A stretch of 16,069 nucleotides of DNA from Planctomycetota bacterium (GTDB taxonomy: Bacteria; Planctomycetota; Phycisphaerae; UBA1845; CAIVHJ01). The translations under genes and the position numbers were made by a program. Location: the NCBI GenBank assembly GCA_022573485.1, contig JACZTW010000043.1, positions 1 through 16,069 on the forward strand, in the 5' to 3' direction. Positions 1 to 8,269 of this stretch are shown here, piece by piece; position 1 is the first letter of the stretch, and each line of letters opens with the position of its first letter. Under the pieces are notes generated by a model. It was not told where the DNA came from. It did no database searches and saw only the letters and a program-made list of their open reading frames with translations.

Positions 1-1233
1 GGACTGGAACTACAATTCAACGACCTCCTCTCCGGCGAGCCGGCCGCGCAGTACGCATGGTGCGACCTGCGCCGGCGGCCAATCTGGAGAAAGAGCGAAA
101 GCAGCACCGCTCCGACACACGGCGACAATCTTGTCTTGACCATCGACCTCGTTGTCCAGCGGTTTGTCGAAGAGGCGTTGGAACATGCCGTCACACAATT
201 CCAGGCGGAAAGCGCCGTGGGCATCGTGATGTCGCCACGCGACGGCGATGTCATCGCCATGGCCGGCTATCCAACATTCAACCCGAACTACCACCGCGAA
301 TACCCGAGCGCGCACAAGCGCAATCGCTGCCTCACGGATCCAGTCGAACCGGGGAGTTGCTTCAAGCCACTGATCATGTCCGCCGCCCTCAGCGAAGGAG
401 TGGCGCGGCTCGATGAGACCGTGGACTGCGGCAGCGGCGTGTGGTTCTTCGGCAGTCGCAGAATGCGCGACACGCACGCCAACGGCAAACTCACGTTCGA
501 GGACGTTTTGGTCAAGAGCAGCAACATCGGCATGGGACACATCGGAACTCGTCTGGGCAACAAAGCGCTTTACGAGTACGTTCGCGCCTACGGATTTGGT
601 TCCCGCACCGGCATCAGCCTGCCCGGCGAGAGTGCCGGCATCGTGGCCCCCCTCCGCAAGTGGTCGAGCTACTCCAAGACTTCCATCCCGATCGGCCAGG
701 AACTGGCCGTCACCCCGATCCAGTTGGCGACGGCTTTTGCAGCGCTGGTGAACGGCGGCACGCTCCGGCCGCCACGGCTTGTCCGGATGGTGCTGGATTC
801 GGCGGGGAAGCAAACCACGCCGGACCACCAGCCCGGCCCGGCCCGCCAGGTCGTTCCTCGGGAAGTGGCCGACGCCGTCGCCAAGCAGGCGCTGGTGCGA
901 ATGGTCAACGCAAGCCCGCACGATATCAAGCTGGCGAAGTACCAAGTACTCGGCAAAACCGGCACGGCTCAAGTGCCCTATCGCAACCGACGCGGCTATG
1001 AGCCGGACGCCTTCCTCGGCTCGTTCCTGGGCGCCGCACCGGCGCACGATCCGGTCGTGTCGGTGCTTGTGATGATCCGAAAGCCGAAGCGCAGTTTGGG
1101 GTACTACGGCGGCACCGTCGCCGGCCCGGCGGTCAGGGAGATTATTCAAAAGACTCTCGCATACTGGGATATTACGCCCGATCGCGATCCATCCAGCGTG
1201 GCAATGTTGGCCATGAAGACGGCAACGGAGTAA
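1..1233 (+). CDS. ftsI: Class B penicillin-binding protein, septal transpeptidase FtsI-like (5' end outside window)
   Basis: DD-transpeptidase that crosslinks peptidoglycan stem peptides on the periplasmic side, working with the SEDS polymerase FtsW. The reading frame is open from base 1, so the gene enters from the left. An internal TTG at 136 is not the start, because the preceding residues (GLELQFNDLLSG, then LVLTIDLVVQ) are the usual run from the dimerisation domain into the transpeptidase domain. The three catalytic motifs are in order: SCFK with nucleophile Ser at 355-357 and Lys at 364-366, SSN at 517-525, and KTG at 955-963. There are 410 codons in the window. No PASTA domain follows; the protein ends about 90 residues after KTG. 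Its place directly before murE is the classical ftsI position. A SpoVD- or PBP2-type assignment cannot be excluded without the N-terminus, but the cell-division role fits the context best. Confidence 0.93.
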   Translation, partial: GLELQFNDLLSGEPAAQYAWCDLRRRPIWRKSESSTAPTHGDNLVLTIDLVVQRFVEEALEHAVTQFQAESAVGIVMSPRDGDVIAMAGYPTFNPNYHREYPSAHKRNRCLTDPVEPGSCFKPLIMSAALSEGVARLDETVDCGSGVWFFGSRRMRDTHANGKLTFEDVLVKSSNIGMGHIGTRLGNKALYEYVRAYGFGSRTGISLPGESAGIVAPLRKWSSYSKTSIPIGQELAVTPIQLATAFAALVNGGTLRPPRLVRMVLDSAGKQTTPDHQPGPARQVVPREVADAVAKQALVRMVNASPHDIKLAKYQVLGKTGTAQVPYRNRRGYEPDAFLGSFLGAAPAHDPVVSVLVMIRKPKRSLGYYGGTVAGPAVREIIQKTLAYWDITPDRDPSSVAMLAMKTATE

Positions 1234-1284
1234 ACGTAGCATGTAGCTGATTTCACAGGTCCGTATCAACGAAGTTCCCAGCGT

Positions 1285-1338
1285 GGCCCGGGGTGCAAGA
1301 CGTGCGTGGCGTGGCGGCCCCGGGCCGCGGTTTGTTTT
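1285..1338 (+). terminator. Possible intrinsic terminator after ftsI
   Basis: A perfect GC-only hairpin, GCGGCC at 1314-1319 and GGCCGC at 1323-1328 with a 3-base loop, is followed after two G by TTTGTTTT (1331-1338). The same right arm can also pair with an upstream copy: GGCCCGGGG at 1285-1293 is the exact reverse complement of CCCCGGGCC at 1318-1326, so two alternative folds exist. The T run is interrupted and starts two bases after the stem, so termination may be partial. Confidence 0.4.
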
Positions 1339-1362
1339 GACGGTGGTTTCAGCGAGTCGATA

Positions 1363-1390
1363 TTGAACCGCTCGTGTAAGGAGGTACAAT
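1363..1390 (+). promoter_or_regulatory. Candidate sigma70-type promoter for murE
   Basis: TTGAAC (1363-1368) and TACAAT (1385-1390) are separated by 16 bases and resemble -35 and -10 boxes. Transcription would begin near 1397, giving a leader of about 40 bases before murE. It lies just downstream of the possible terminator, which suggests a transcription-unit boundary between ftsI and murE. This is seen by pattern only. Confidence 0.45.
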
Positions 1391-1437
1391 CGTCCTTCTT
1401 AATGGACTTTCTTTAAGCACGGTCAAGGACGACTCCA

Positions 1438-2967
1438 ATGCCATCGGCCCCAACCCCCACACGCCGCCCCCTGCTTCAGCTTCTCAGGGACGCCAACGTC
1501 GAATTCACTTGCACCAAGCCCCTCGACTCCGTCTGGGTTACCGACCTTTCGGATGATTCGCGCCGCGTGGAGAAAGAGGACTTGTTCGTAGCCGTCGATG
1601 GCACGGTCGATGACGGCCATCGGTTTATTGCGCAGGCGATCGACTCCGGCGCCGGCGCCGTCGTGCTCAGCGACCCAAGCAGAATCGACGAGCGCGTGCC
1701 CAACATTGTTGTCGCCAATACGCGGCAGACGTTGGCCAAACTGGCAGCCGCCCACAGCGGACTCACAGCGCTACAAGCAAACGGCGATCTCCACGTCATT
1801 GCAGTCACCGGCACCAACGGCAAGAGCACAACAGGCCACTTGGTTCACAACATATTGCGGGAAGCAGGTCATACGACGGCTTTGTTGGGCACGATCGAGT
1901 ATGATCTCGTCGGCCGGCAGCTCGACGCGCCCTGGACCACGCCGCCCCCGATTCAACTCGTACAATTCCTCGTCGAAGCCCATCGACACGGCGCCCGATA
2001 CGTCGTTATGGAAGTGTCCAGCCATGCGCTCGACCAACATCGCAGCGACGGAGTCGTTTTCGAGGCGGCGGTGTTCACGAACCTCAGCGGCGATCACTTG
2101 GATTATCACGAGAACACCGACAGCTACTTCCGCGCCAAGAAACGGCTGTTTGACGATCTCCCGGCAACGAGCCACGCCGTGATCAACACCGATGATGTCC
2201 GAAGCCGTGAAATCGTTTCCGATTGCGACGCGCGCGTCGTAAGTTTCGGCATCGAACAACCGGCCGATGTCCGGGCGGCCGCGATCCGCAGTGATATCCA
2301 GGGCAGTCGTTTCACGCTAAAAAACAAAGCCGGAAGCCAAGGCTCCGTGTGCCTGCCGCTGATCGGCCGGCACAACATCAGCAATGCTCTGGCTGCGGCT
2401 GCGACCGCAATGGCACTCGGCGTTGACCTTGAAACGATACGCAGAGCGCTCGACGGCGTACGCACGATCCCCGGCCGACTGCAGCGCGCCGAGCCGACTG
2501 GAAAGCCGTTCTCCGTTTTCGTGGATTACGCACACACAGACGACGCTCTGGAAAACGTCCTCACTGCCCTTCGGCCGCTGACCCGCGGGAAGTTATGGTG
2601 CGTCTTTGGATGCGGCGGCGATCGAGACAGGAGCAAACGGCCACGCATGGCCTCGGTGGCCGCCCGGCACGCCGATCGGGTCGTCGTCACCAGCGACAAC
2701 CCGCGAACCGAAGACCCAATGGCGATCATCAACGACGTGCTGACCGGATTCGACGGCAATCTCAAGCGAGTCACGATCGAAAAAGACAGGCTCCGGGCCA
2801 TCCACGCAACGCTCCAGAACGCCGAACGCAACGACGTCGTGCTCATCGCCGGCAAAGGCCACGAAGACTACCAAATCGTGGGAACGGAACGATTGCACTT
2901 TGACGACATCGAAGCCGTGGAGGCATTTTTCACTGCCTCAGCGACGGAGGCGGCGGCGGAAGTATGA
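1438..2967 (+). CDS. murE: UDP-MurNAc-L-Ala-D-Glu:meso-diaminopimelate ligase MurE
   Basis: Cytoplasmic ATP-dependent ligase adding the third stem-peptide residue. It is 509 residues long, normal for the family. The N-terminal uracil-binding domain has DSR (40-42) and the DLF.A..G pattern. The ATP loop is GTNGKST (125-131), EVSSHAL is at 192-198, TNLSGDHLDYH starts at 214, and the conserved lysine that is carbamylated in this family lies in FRAKKRLF (K234). The C-terminal domain carries DNPR at 420-423, the signature of enzymes that select meso-diaminopimelate rather than lysine, so the wall is inferred to be DAP type. GKGHEDYQ is at 472-479. The ATG start has AAGGA at 1425-1429, 8 bases upstream, and a candidate promoter before it. 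The stop overlaps murF in an ATGA, so the two are translationally coupled. Confidence 0.97.
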   Translation: MPSAPTPTRRPLLQLLRDANVEFTCTKPLDSVWVTDLSDDSRRVEKEDLFVAVDGTVDDGHRFIAQAIDSGAGAVVLSDPSRIDERVPNIVVANTRQTLAKLAAAHSGLTALQANGDLHVIAVTGTNGKSTTGHLVHNILREAGHTTALLGTIEYDLVGRQLDAPWTTPPPIQLVQFLVEAHRHGARYVVMEVSSHALDQHRSDGVVFEAAVFTNLSGDHLDYHENTDSYFRAKKRLFDDLPATSHAVINTDDVRSREIVSDCDARVVSFGIEQPADVRAAAIRSDIQGSRFTLKNKAGSQGSVCLPLIGRHNISNALAAAATAMALGVDLETIRRALDGVRTIPGRLQRAEPTGKPFSVFVDYAHTDDALENVLTALRPLTRGKLWCVFGCGGDRDRSKRPRMASVAARHADRVVVTSDNPRTEDPMAIINDVLTGFDGNLKRVTIEKDRLRAIHATLQNAERNDVVLIAGKGHEDYQIVGTERLHFDDIEAVEAFFTASATEAAAEV

Positions 2968-4340
2968 AACCATTGACACTCGATGAAATACTGACCGCCA
3001 TCAGCGGCCGGCCGCTTTCAGAGATCACGCCCGGCACCGTAACCGGCGTGTCGATCGACTCGCGAACGGTCGCTGCGGGCGACATTTTCTTCGCAATCAA
3101 GGGCCAACGATTCGACGGCCACGATTATGTCGGTGAGGCGCTCGAGAAGGGCGCTTCCTGGGCCGTCGTATCAAGTGCCGAGCGATTCGCGGATTCTGTT
3201 TTCCAATCGCGCGCCATCAGTGTCGACGACACCGTCGCCGCCCTGGGCCGGCTCGGCGCCTATCATCGGCGTCAAGTCTCCGCCGATGTCATCGCGGTCA
3301 CCGGCAGCAACGGCAAGACCACCACAAAAGCAATGATCGGCCATGTCCTGTCTGCCCAAAAGCGAGGCCGCAGCGCACATAAGAGCTACAACAATCACAT
3401 CGGCGTGCCGCTCACGCTGCTTTCGAGCGAGGCTGACGATGAGTTTCTGGTCGTCGAGGTGGGAACAAACCACCCCGGTGAAATCGGGCAGCTTGCCTCG
3501 CTGATCGCCCCCGATATCGGCGTCATCACGTCCGTGGGCGCGGTTCACCTCGAGGGCTTGAAAAGCATTGACGGCGTGATTGCCGAGAAGCTGTCGCTCC
3601 TTGATCGAATCCGTCGCGGCGGTTTGGCGGTTGTCAACATCGACCAGCCTCGCGTGCGCGACCGGCTGCGAAGTTCGTCCGGCTTCACCGTCGTATCGAC
3701 CGGGACGGATCCGCATGCCGACCTGCGAATAGAGCACGTTGTTTCAGACGGCGCATCGATTTCTTTCTCGATCAACGGGCGCTTCGCGGTAACCATGCCG
3801 ATTCCGGGCCGGCACAACGCCGGTAATGCTTTGGCGGCATTCGCCGTCGCCCGGCGACTGGGCATGAGCAGCGAGGACATCATCCGGCGATTGGCCACTT
3901 TCAAATTACCGGAAATGCGTCTCCAAATGCAGCGCCGCGGCAACATCACGGTGATCAACGATTGCTACAACGCCAACCCCGCCAGCATGGAGGCTGCGAT
4001 GGATACCATCGGCTCGATGGACACGCCGGGGCGCCGCGTGGCCATCGTCGGCGACATGCGCGAGCTCGGCGAACACGCCCGCGGGCACCACGAAGAACTG
4101 GGCCGGCTGGTCGCCCGCAGCAACATCGACGTGCTGCTCACGGTCGGCCGGTTTGCGGACGTTGTTTGCGATTCCGCGCGCCGCGCCGGGTCCGATCGAC
4201 TCGTGCTCCATGCCAGCCGAAGCGTCGATGAGCTCTCCAGCCGCATCGGCACGCTGCTGAAGCCGACGGACACCGTGCTGCTGAAGGGCTCCCGGGCATT
4301 GCGCCTGGAGCGCCTGATTGAACACATTGCCGGGCACTAG
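2964..4340 (+). CDS. murF: UDP-MurNAc-tripeptide:D-alanyl-D-alanine ligase MurF
   Basis: Cytoplasmic ligase that attaches the D-Ala-D-Ala dipeptide made by Ddl, completing the UDP-MurNAc-pentapeptide used by MraY. It is 458 residues long, typical of the family. Motifs in order: DSR at 32-34, ATP loop GSNGKTT at 114-120, SYNNHIGVPLTLL from 141, VEVGTNHPGEIGQL from 164, PGRHNAGNALAA from 281, and the family signature NDCYNANPASM from 332, followed by VGDMRELGEHARGHHEELG. These distinguish it from MurC, MurD and MurE. The ATG at 2964 shares ATGA with the murE stop. Substrate made here goes straight to the product of mraY, which starts 30 bases downstream. Confidence 0.97.
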   Translation: MKPLTLDEILTAISGRPLSEITPGTVTGVSIDSRTVAAGDIFFAIKGQRFDGHDYVGEALEKGASWAVVSSAERFADSVFQSRAISVDDTVAALGRLGAYHRRQVSADVIAVTGSNGKTTTKAMIGHVLSAQKRGRSAHKSYNNHIGVPLTLLSSEADDEFLVVEVGTNHPGEIGQLASLIAPDIGVITSVGAVHLEGLKSIDGVIAEKLSLLDRIRRGGLAVVNIDQPRVRDRLRSSSGFTVVSTGTDPHADLRIEHVVSDGASISFSINGRFAVTMPIPGRHNAGNALAAFAVARRLGMSSEDIIRRLATFKLPEMRLQMQRRGNITVINDCYNANPASMEAAMDTIGSMDTPGRRVAIVGDMRELGEHARGHHEELGRLVARSNIDVLLTVGRFADVVCDSARRAGSDRLVLHASRSVDELSSRIGTLLKPTDTVLLKGSRALRLERLIEHIAGH

Positions 4341-4370
4341 CCGGGCCTGAAACTTGAGGCGTCGCCTGAC

Positions 4371-5513
4371 GTGATTTACCACATCCTGAACCTCTTCAAC
4401 ACCACGAATCAACCCTACGCCTACACGGATATCATGTTCCGCGCCATATGCGCCGTTCTGCTCGGCTTCTTCATGGTCTTCCTGTTCATGCCGGCGACCA
4501 TTCGGTTTCTCGTCCGCCGCAAATTGGGGGATCAGCCGGAATTCGACCACGACAAACTCAATGAACTAATGAGCAACAAGGCCAACGTGCCGACGATGGG
4601 CGGCATCCTCATCGTCGGCACGATTCTGACTTGCATGCTGCTGCTGTGCGACTTGACCAACTACTACGTCTGGCCGGCTGCGGTGCTGTGCCTCGTCTGG
4701 TTGGGAACGCTCGGCGCGGTCGATGATTGGTTGAAGCTCACTGCCTCACGTCGCAGCGGATCGCGCGACGGCATTCGCACGTGGGAAAAGCTGGTCTTCC
4801 AGGTCGGCCTGGGTGTTTTGATGGGCTACTACGTCTACCGCCAAGGGCAGCACAACTTCGCGGTCATGGGCAGGCTTGGCGAAGATGTGGAAACCTACCG
4901 CATCTTGGCGGTGCCGTTTTACAAACAAGGTCTGACGCTGACGCTCGGCGCGTTCATGTTGATCGCCGTGCTCGTCATCACGGGAACCTCCAACGCCGTA
5001 AACTTGACCGACGGCATGGACGGATTGGCCGCCGGCTGCATGGCCTTGTGCAGCTTTTTCTTCATGATTCTGAGCTTTATTGTCGGTGATCAAGAATGGG
5101 CGACGACCCTGCTCTTGCCCCACGTCCCGCAGAGCGGCGAACTGGCTATTTTGTGCGGCGGTGTGCTCGGCGCCTGCCTGGGTTTCCTGTGGTACAACTG
5201 TCACCCCGCCCGCGTTTTCATGGGCGATGCCGGATCGTTGCCGCTCGGCGGACTCATGGGCTACGTCGCCATTGTGACGCGGCAGGAATTGATGCTGTTC
5301 ATCGTCGGCGGCATCTTTGTGATTGAGGCTGCCTCGGTCATGATGCAAGTCGGGTACTTCAAGCTCTCGGGCGGAAAGCGGATTTTCAAGGTCGCACCGA
5401 TTCACCATCACTTCCACTTGAGCGGATGGACCGAGACGCAAACAGTAATCCGGTTCTGGCTGGTTGCTGCCGTATTCGCAACCTTCGCCCTGGCCACACT
5501 GAAATTGAGATGA
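4371..5513 (+). CDS. mraY: Phospho-MurNAc-pentapeptide transferase MraY
   Basis: Integral inner-membrane enzyme that transfers phospho-MurNAc-pentapeptide to undecaprenyl phosphate, giving lipid I. It is 380 residues with about ten hydrophobic segments. Catalytic and family motifs are all present: PTMGG (74-78), DDWLK (118-122), NAVNLTDGMDGLA (208-220), FMGDAGSLPLGG (283-294) and the histidine triad in APIHHHFHLSGW (345-347). The start is GTG at 4371. The resulting N-terminus MIYHIL matches the family's usual opening, and TTGAGG lies about 11 bases upstream. The gene ends in ATGA shared with ftsW. In many bacteria murD follows mraY, but here it does not. Confidence 0.97.
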   Translation: MIYHILNLFNTTNQPYAYTDIMFRAICAVLLGFFMVFLFMPATIRFLVRRKLGDQPEFDHDKLNELMSNKANVPTMGGILIVGTILTCMLLLCDLTNYYVWPAAVLCLVWLGTLGAVDDWLKLTASRRSGSRDGIRTWEKLVFQVGLGVLMGYYVYRQGQHNFAVMGRLGEDVETYRILAVPFYKQGLTLTLGAFMLIAVLVITGTSNAVNLTDGMDGLAAGCMALCSFFFMILSFIVGDQEWATTLLLPHVPQSGELAILCGGVLGACLGFLWYNCHPARVFMGDAGSLPLGGLMGYVAIVTRQELMLFIVGGIFVIEAASVMMQVGYFKLSGGKRIFKVAPIHHHFHLSGWTETQTVIRFWLVAAVFATFALATLKLR

Positions 5514-6778
5514 CGCAAGCTCACGGCATACTCCAGGACGCGAATGTGGCCCTCGGCACCAAGGACGAGGCGGTCGGCGCTGCGCCTGCATCGCTGGGCG
5601 GGCTGATTCTCTCGTTGGCCACCGCGCTGATCCTGCTCGGCGTGGTCATGGTATTCTCAGCCCGCGGCACTCTTGACCGGCCCCTGTTCCCGCAAGACCC
5701 ACTCCATTCCATCGCCGCGCGGCAAATCGCATTCGCGCTGCTGGCGATCGCCCTGATGTGGATCACCTACGGCATCGGCTATCGATGTCTGCGCTGGCGA
5801 AGCCCGACGTTGAGCGGAGACCTGCTCTACGACATGGCCAACCAGGGCAAACGCAGGTACCGAGAACCGGCCTTCTTGCTCCTCGTTCTCGTGCTGGTTT
5901 GCTTGGTCGCCGCTCTTGTGCCCGGCCTCGCGGACGCGCGTCGTGGCGCGAGGCGCTGGTTGCAGTTCGGGCCGAGCGAGTACGGACTCGGTTTTCAACC
6001 GTCCGAAGTCGCCAAGGTCGGCATCATCGTTTTTCTGGCCGCGTGGCTGGCCCATCGTCGCGTGTTGATGAAGCAGTTCCGGCACGGGATCATCCCCCCC
6101 GTGCTGGTCCTGGGTACCATTGCCGGACTCATCGTGATTGAAGACTTGGGGACCGCCGCATTGATCGTGCTGGTCGGGGGCCTGATGATCCTGGCAGCGG
6201 GCGCCCGCCTCTGGCATGCCGGTCTGCTGGCCATTCCCGGACTCGCTGCCTTCGCCGGCATGATTTGGATCGAACCGTACCGCATCGAGCGGCTCCTGGG
6301 CTTCCGCAACGTCTGGGCCGACCCGCTCGACAAAGGGTACCACGCCGTGCAGTCGCTGGTCGCGATCGCCTCCGGCGGATGGTGGGGTCGCGGACTGGGA
6401 GCCGGGATGCAGAAGTACGGGTATCTCCCCGAAGCCCATACTGATTTCATCTTCGCCATCATCTGCGAGGAGTTGGGCCTGGTCGGCGGTCTGACGGTAC
6501 TGGCCATGTTCGTTTGCCTCGTCGTTCTGGGCTGGCGAGTAATGGTCAGCGCGCCGGATTCATTCGGCAAGCTGCTGGCCCTCGGCGTGACCCTCATGGT
6601 CGGGTTCCAGGCGGCGATGAACATTGCCGTCGTCACGGTATCGGTCCCGACCAAAGGCATCTCCCTGCCGCTGGTCTCCGCCGGCGGGTCGGGAGTGATC
6701 TTCTTCGCCGTTTCCTTGGCGCTGCTCGCATCGGTCAGCAGAGCATCTTCACGCGGCGCGAATTCGATCAGCCAATGA
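5510..6778 (+). CDS. ftsW: SEDS peptidoglycan glycosyltransferase FtsW
   Basis: Polytopic membrane polymerase of lipid II that partners FtsI at the septum. The start is the ATG at 5510, which overlaps the mraY stop in ATGA. The same frame stays open further upstream, but those residues would lie wholly inside mraY. The product is 422 residues. SEDS motifs: GARRW (146-150), QPSEVAK (163-169), DLGTA (212-216), a YHAVQSLVAIASGGWWGRGLG stretch beginning at 277, EAHTDFIFAIICEELG with the conserved aspartate (308-323), and GISLPLVSAGGSG (383-395). An N-terminal cytoplasmic tail of about 28 residues precedes the first helix, and the loop between helices 2 and 3 (about 92-118) is long and hydrophilic. 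FtsW is preferred over RodA because of the dcw setting; sequence alone cannot fully separate them. Confidence 0.93.
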   Translation: MTQAHGILQDANVALGTKDEAVGAAPASLGGLILSLATALILLGVVMVFSARGTLDRPLFPQDPLHSIAARQIAFALLAIALMWITYGIGYRCLRWRSPTLSGDLLYDMANQGKRRYREPAFLLLVLVLVCLVAALVPGLADARRGARRWLQFGPSEYGLGFQPSEVAKVGIIVFLAAWLAHRRVLMKQFRHGIIPPVLVLGTIAGLIVIEDLGTAALIVLVGGLMILAAGARLWHAGLLAIPGLAAFAGMIWIEPYRIERLLGFRNVWADPLDKGYHAVQSLVAIASGGWWGRGLGAGMQKYGYLPEAHTDFIFAIICEELGLVGGLTVLAMFVCLVVLGWRVMVSAPDSFGKLLALGVTLMVGFQAAMNIAVVTVSVPTKGISLPLVSAGGSGVIFFAVSLALLASVSRASSRGANSISQ

Positions 6779-6810
6779 CTTCGTCGAAGCCCCAGAACTC
6801 GAATTTCTAG

Positions 6811-6966
6811 CCACAAAGGCACCAAGACACAAAGAAGAGATAGAAGTGCTCATCACTACGATTTCAGCCAATGTCGCACGAAAGCTGTTTGTTGCAGACT
6901 GTTTGCGTCGGAGACAAGTAACAACGAAATAACTTCTCTTATCTTGGTGTCTTGGTGTCTTCGTGG
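6811..6966. mobile_element. Short non-coding element with 25-base inverted ends (MITE-like)
   Basis: The left end 6811-6835 and the reverse complement of the right end 6942-6966 agree at 22 of 25 positions. Both share the core CACCAAGACAC (6820-6830 on +; its complement at 6947-6957). The outermost bases are CCAC and GTGG. The 106 bases between the ends hold no convincing ORF. The element is 156 bases long, is less GC-rich than its neighbours, and separates ftsW from murG, which usually lie close together in this cluster. Its right end runs into the murG reading frame. Similar CCACnAAG-type inverted repeats occur scattered in many environmental bacterial genomes, but I cannot assign a family or a mobilising enzyme from here. 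No clear target-site duplication was seen. Confidence 0.6.
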
Positions 6967-8097
6967 CAAAATCAACGTGACAAGCGTGGGCCGATCGTCT
7001 TCGCCGGCGGTGGCACCGGTGGGCACCTGTATCCAGCCCTGGCCATCATCGAGTGGTTTCGCGATCACCACCCCGACGTGCGTTTCGAGTTCCTCTGCAC
7101 TGAAAGACCGATCGACGCGCAGATTCTGAGCAAATGGAACGTGCCGTTTACTACTCAACCGGTCCAACCGCTTGGCTTGAATCCGCGATCCGCGCTCCGA
7201 TTCCTGCGGGCGTGGCGGAAGTCGCTGAAACTATGCACCGATCTCTTCAATCGTGAATCGCCGGCTGTCGTCGTCGGCGCCGGCGGATTCGGCTCCGGAC
7301 CCGCGGTGAAAGCAGCCCTGAAACGTGACATCCCGACCGCCCTGCTCAACCCCGATGCCATCCCCGGCCGGGCCAACCGCTACCTCGGACGCCAGGTCCG
7401 CGCCATCTACGCCCAGTGGGACGGCACGGCAGCCTGCTTTCCAGCATCGGCAACCGTGATCACTACTGGATGCCCGGTTCGCAAGGAGTTTCGCGACCCC
7501 GGACCTGGTACCGAACACGCACTGTTCGGGCTTGATCCAGCGCTGAAAACGCTCTTGATCACGGGTGCCAGCTCAGGAGCGAGAACCATCAACGAAGCCG
7601 TCATGGATTTGGCCTCGGACCTGGCGCAACTCGATGGATGGCAAATACTTCATATCAGCGGCGAGCTTGACGTGAAGCGTCTGAAAGATGTCTACGAGGC
7701 AGCTCGTGTCAAAGCCAGCGTGGTTCCGTTCACACATGAAATGGCAGCCGCGCTGCGCCTAGCCGATTTGACATTAGCCCGTGCCGGAGCAGTGACCCTG
7801 GCGGAACTGGCAGCGACAAGCACGCCGGCTGTTCTCATGCCCTACCCGTTCCACAAAGACGATCACCAGACTGCCAATGCTGAGATGCTGGTTCGGCAAG
7901 GCTCCGCCGTTCGAGTGTCCGATCTCAAGTCGGCCACAGCAAACGCAGCCCAGCTCCGAACGGAACTGCTGCCGCTGATGCGCCGGCCTGATTTGCTCGC
8001 CGGCATGGCCGAAAAGGCGAAGCAGAGCGGCGTCACTGACGCGGCTCAGGTCATCTCCGAACACTTGTTGAAGCTGGCCGCCGCGGCCAATGAATGA
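6952..8097 (+). CDS. murG: UDP-GlcNAc:lipid I N-acetylglucosaminyltransferase MurG
   Basis: GT-B glycosyltransferase on the cytoplasmic membrane face that converts lipid I to lipid II. It is about 381 residues. The N-domain loop GGGTGGH is at 19-25 and VVVGAGGFGSGP from 107. The C-domain has GASSGARTIN (205-214), VVPFTHEMAAALRLAD (257-272), LARAGAVTLAELAA (275-288, conserved Glu 285) and PYPFHKDDHQTANA (297-310), the UDP-GlcNAc site. The usual HEQN before IPG is LNPD here (132-135), and GNPVR is GCPVR. The frame has a stop at 6919, and the only initiators before the glycine loop are TTG 6952 and GTG 6955, both inside the right inverted repeat of the preceding element. Neither has a Shine-Dalgarno sequence. 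Start and expression level are therefore uncertain; function is not in real doubt. Confidence 0.92.
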   Translation: MVSSWQNQRDKRGPIVFAGGGTGGHLYPALAIIEWFRDHHPDVRFEFLCTERPIDAQILSKWNVPFTTQPVQPLGLNPRSALRFLRAWRKSLKLCTDLFNRESPAVVVGAGGFGSGPAVKAALKRDIPTALLNPDAIPGRANRYLGRQVRAIYAQWDGTAACFPASATVITTGCPVRKEFRDPGPGTEHALFGLDPALKTLLITGASSGARTINEAVMDLASDLAQLDGWQILHISGELDVKRLKDVYEAARVKASVVPFTHEMAAALRLADLTLARAGAVTLAELAATSTPAVLMPYPFHKDDHQTANAEMLVRQGSAVRVSDLKSATANAAQLRTELLPLMRRPDLLAGMAEKAKQSGVTDAAQVISEHLLKLAAAANE

Positions 8098-8269
8098 ACA
8101 CATTTCACATGTCTTTGCGTCTAGCGAATCACAGCCGACGGCCGATAGTCAGAGTGGGTAAGTAGTTCGGCGACCTATGCGTTCGAGCAGCCAGCCCCCG
8201 ACGACCGACATCGATTTCGCCTGTAGTTCGTAAATCATTCACGACAAGCGGACGCACACTTGTTATGTT

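Noticed and set aside
10..1389. 459-codon open frame on the minus strand across ftsI
   Set aside because: It is antisense to a clear penicillin-binding protein with all catalytic motifs. Long antisense frames are expected in GC-rich coding sequence, and the translation has no recognisable domain.
5426..5509. Upstream extension of ftsW to an earlier in-frame start inside mraY
   Set aside because: The extra residues are an out-of-frame reading of the conserved mraY 3' end, and the ATGA overlap at 5510 is the normal coupling arrangement.
8238..8269. Possible promoter before murC (TATGTT at 8264-8269)
   Set aside because: No acceptable -35 box lies 16-18 bases upstream, and the transcript would start inside the gene unless a later ATG is used.
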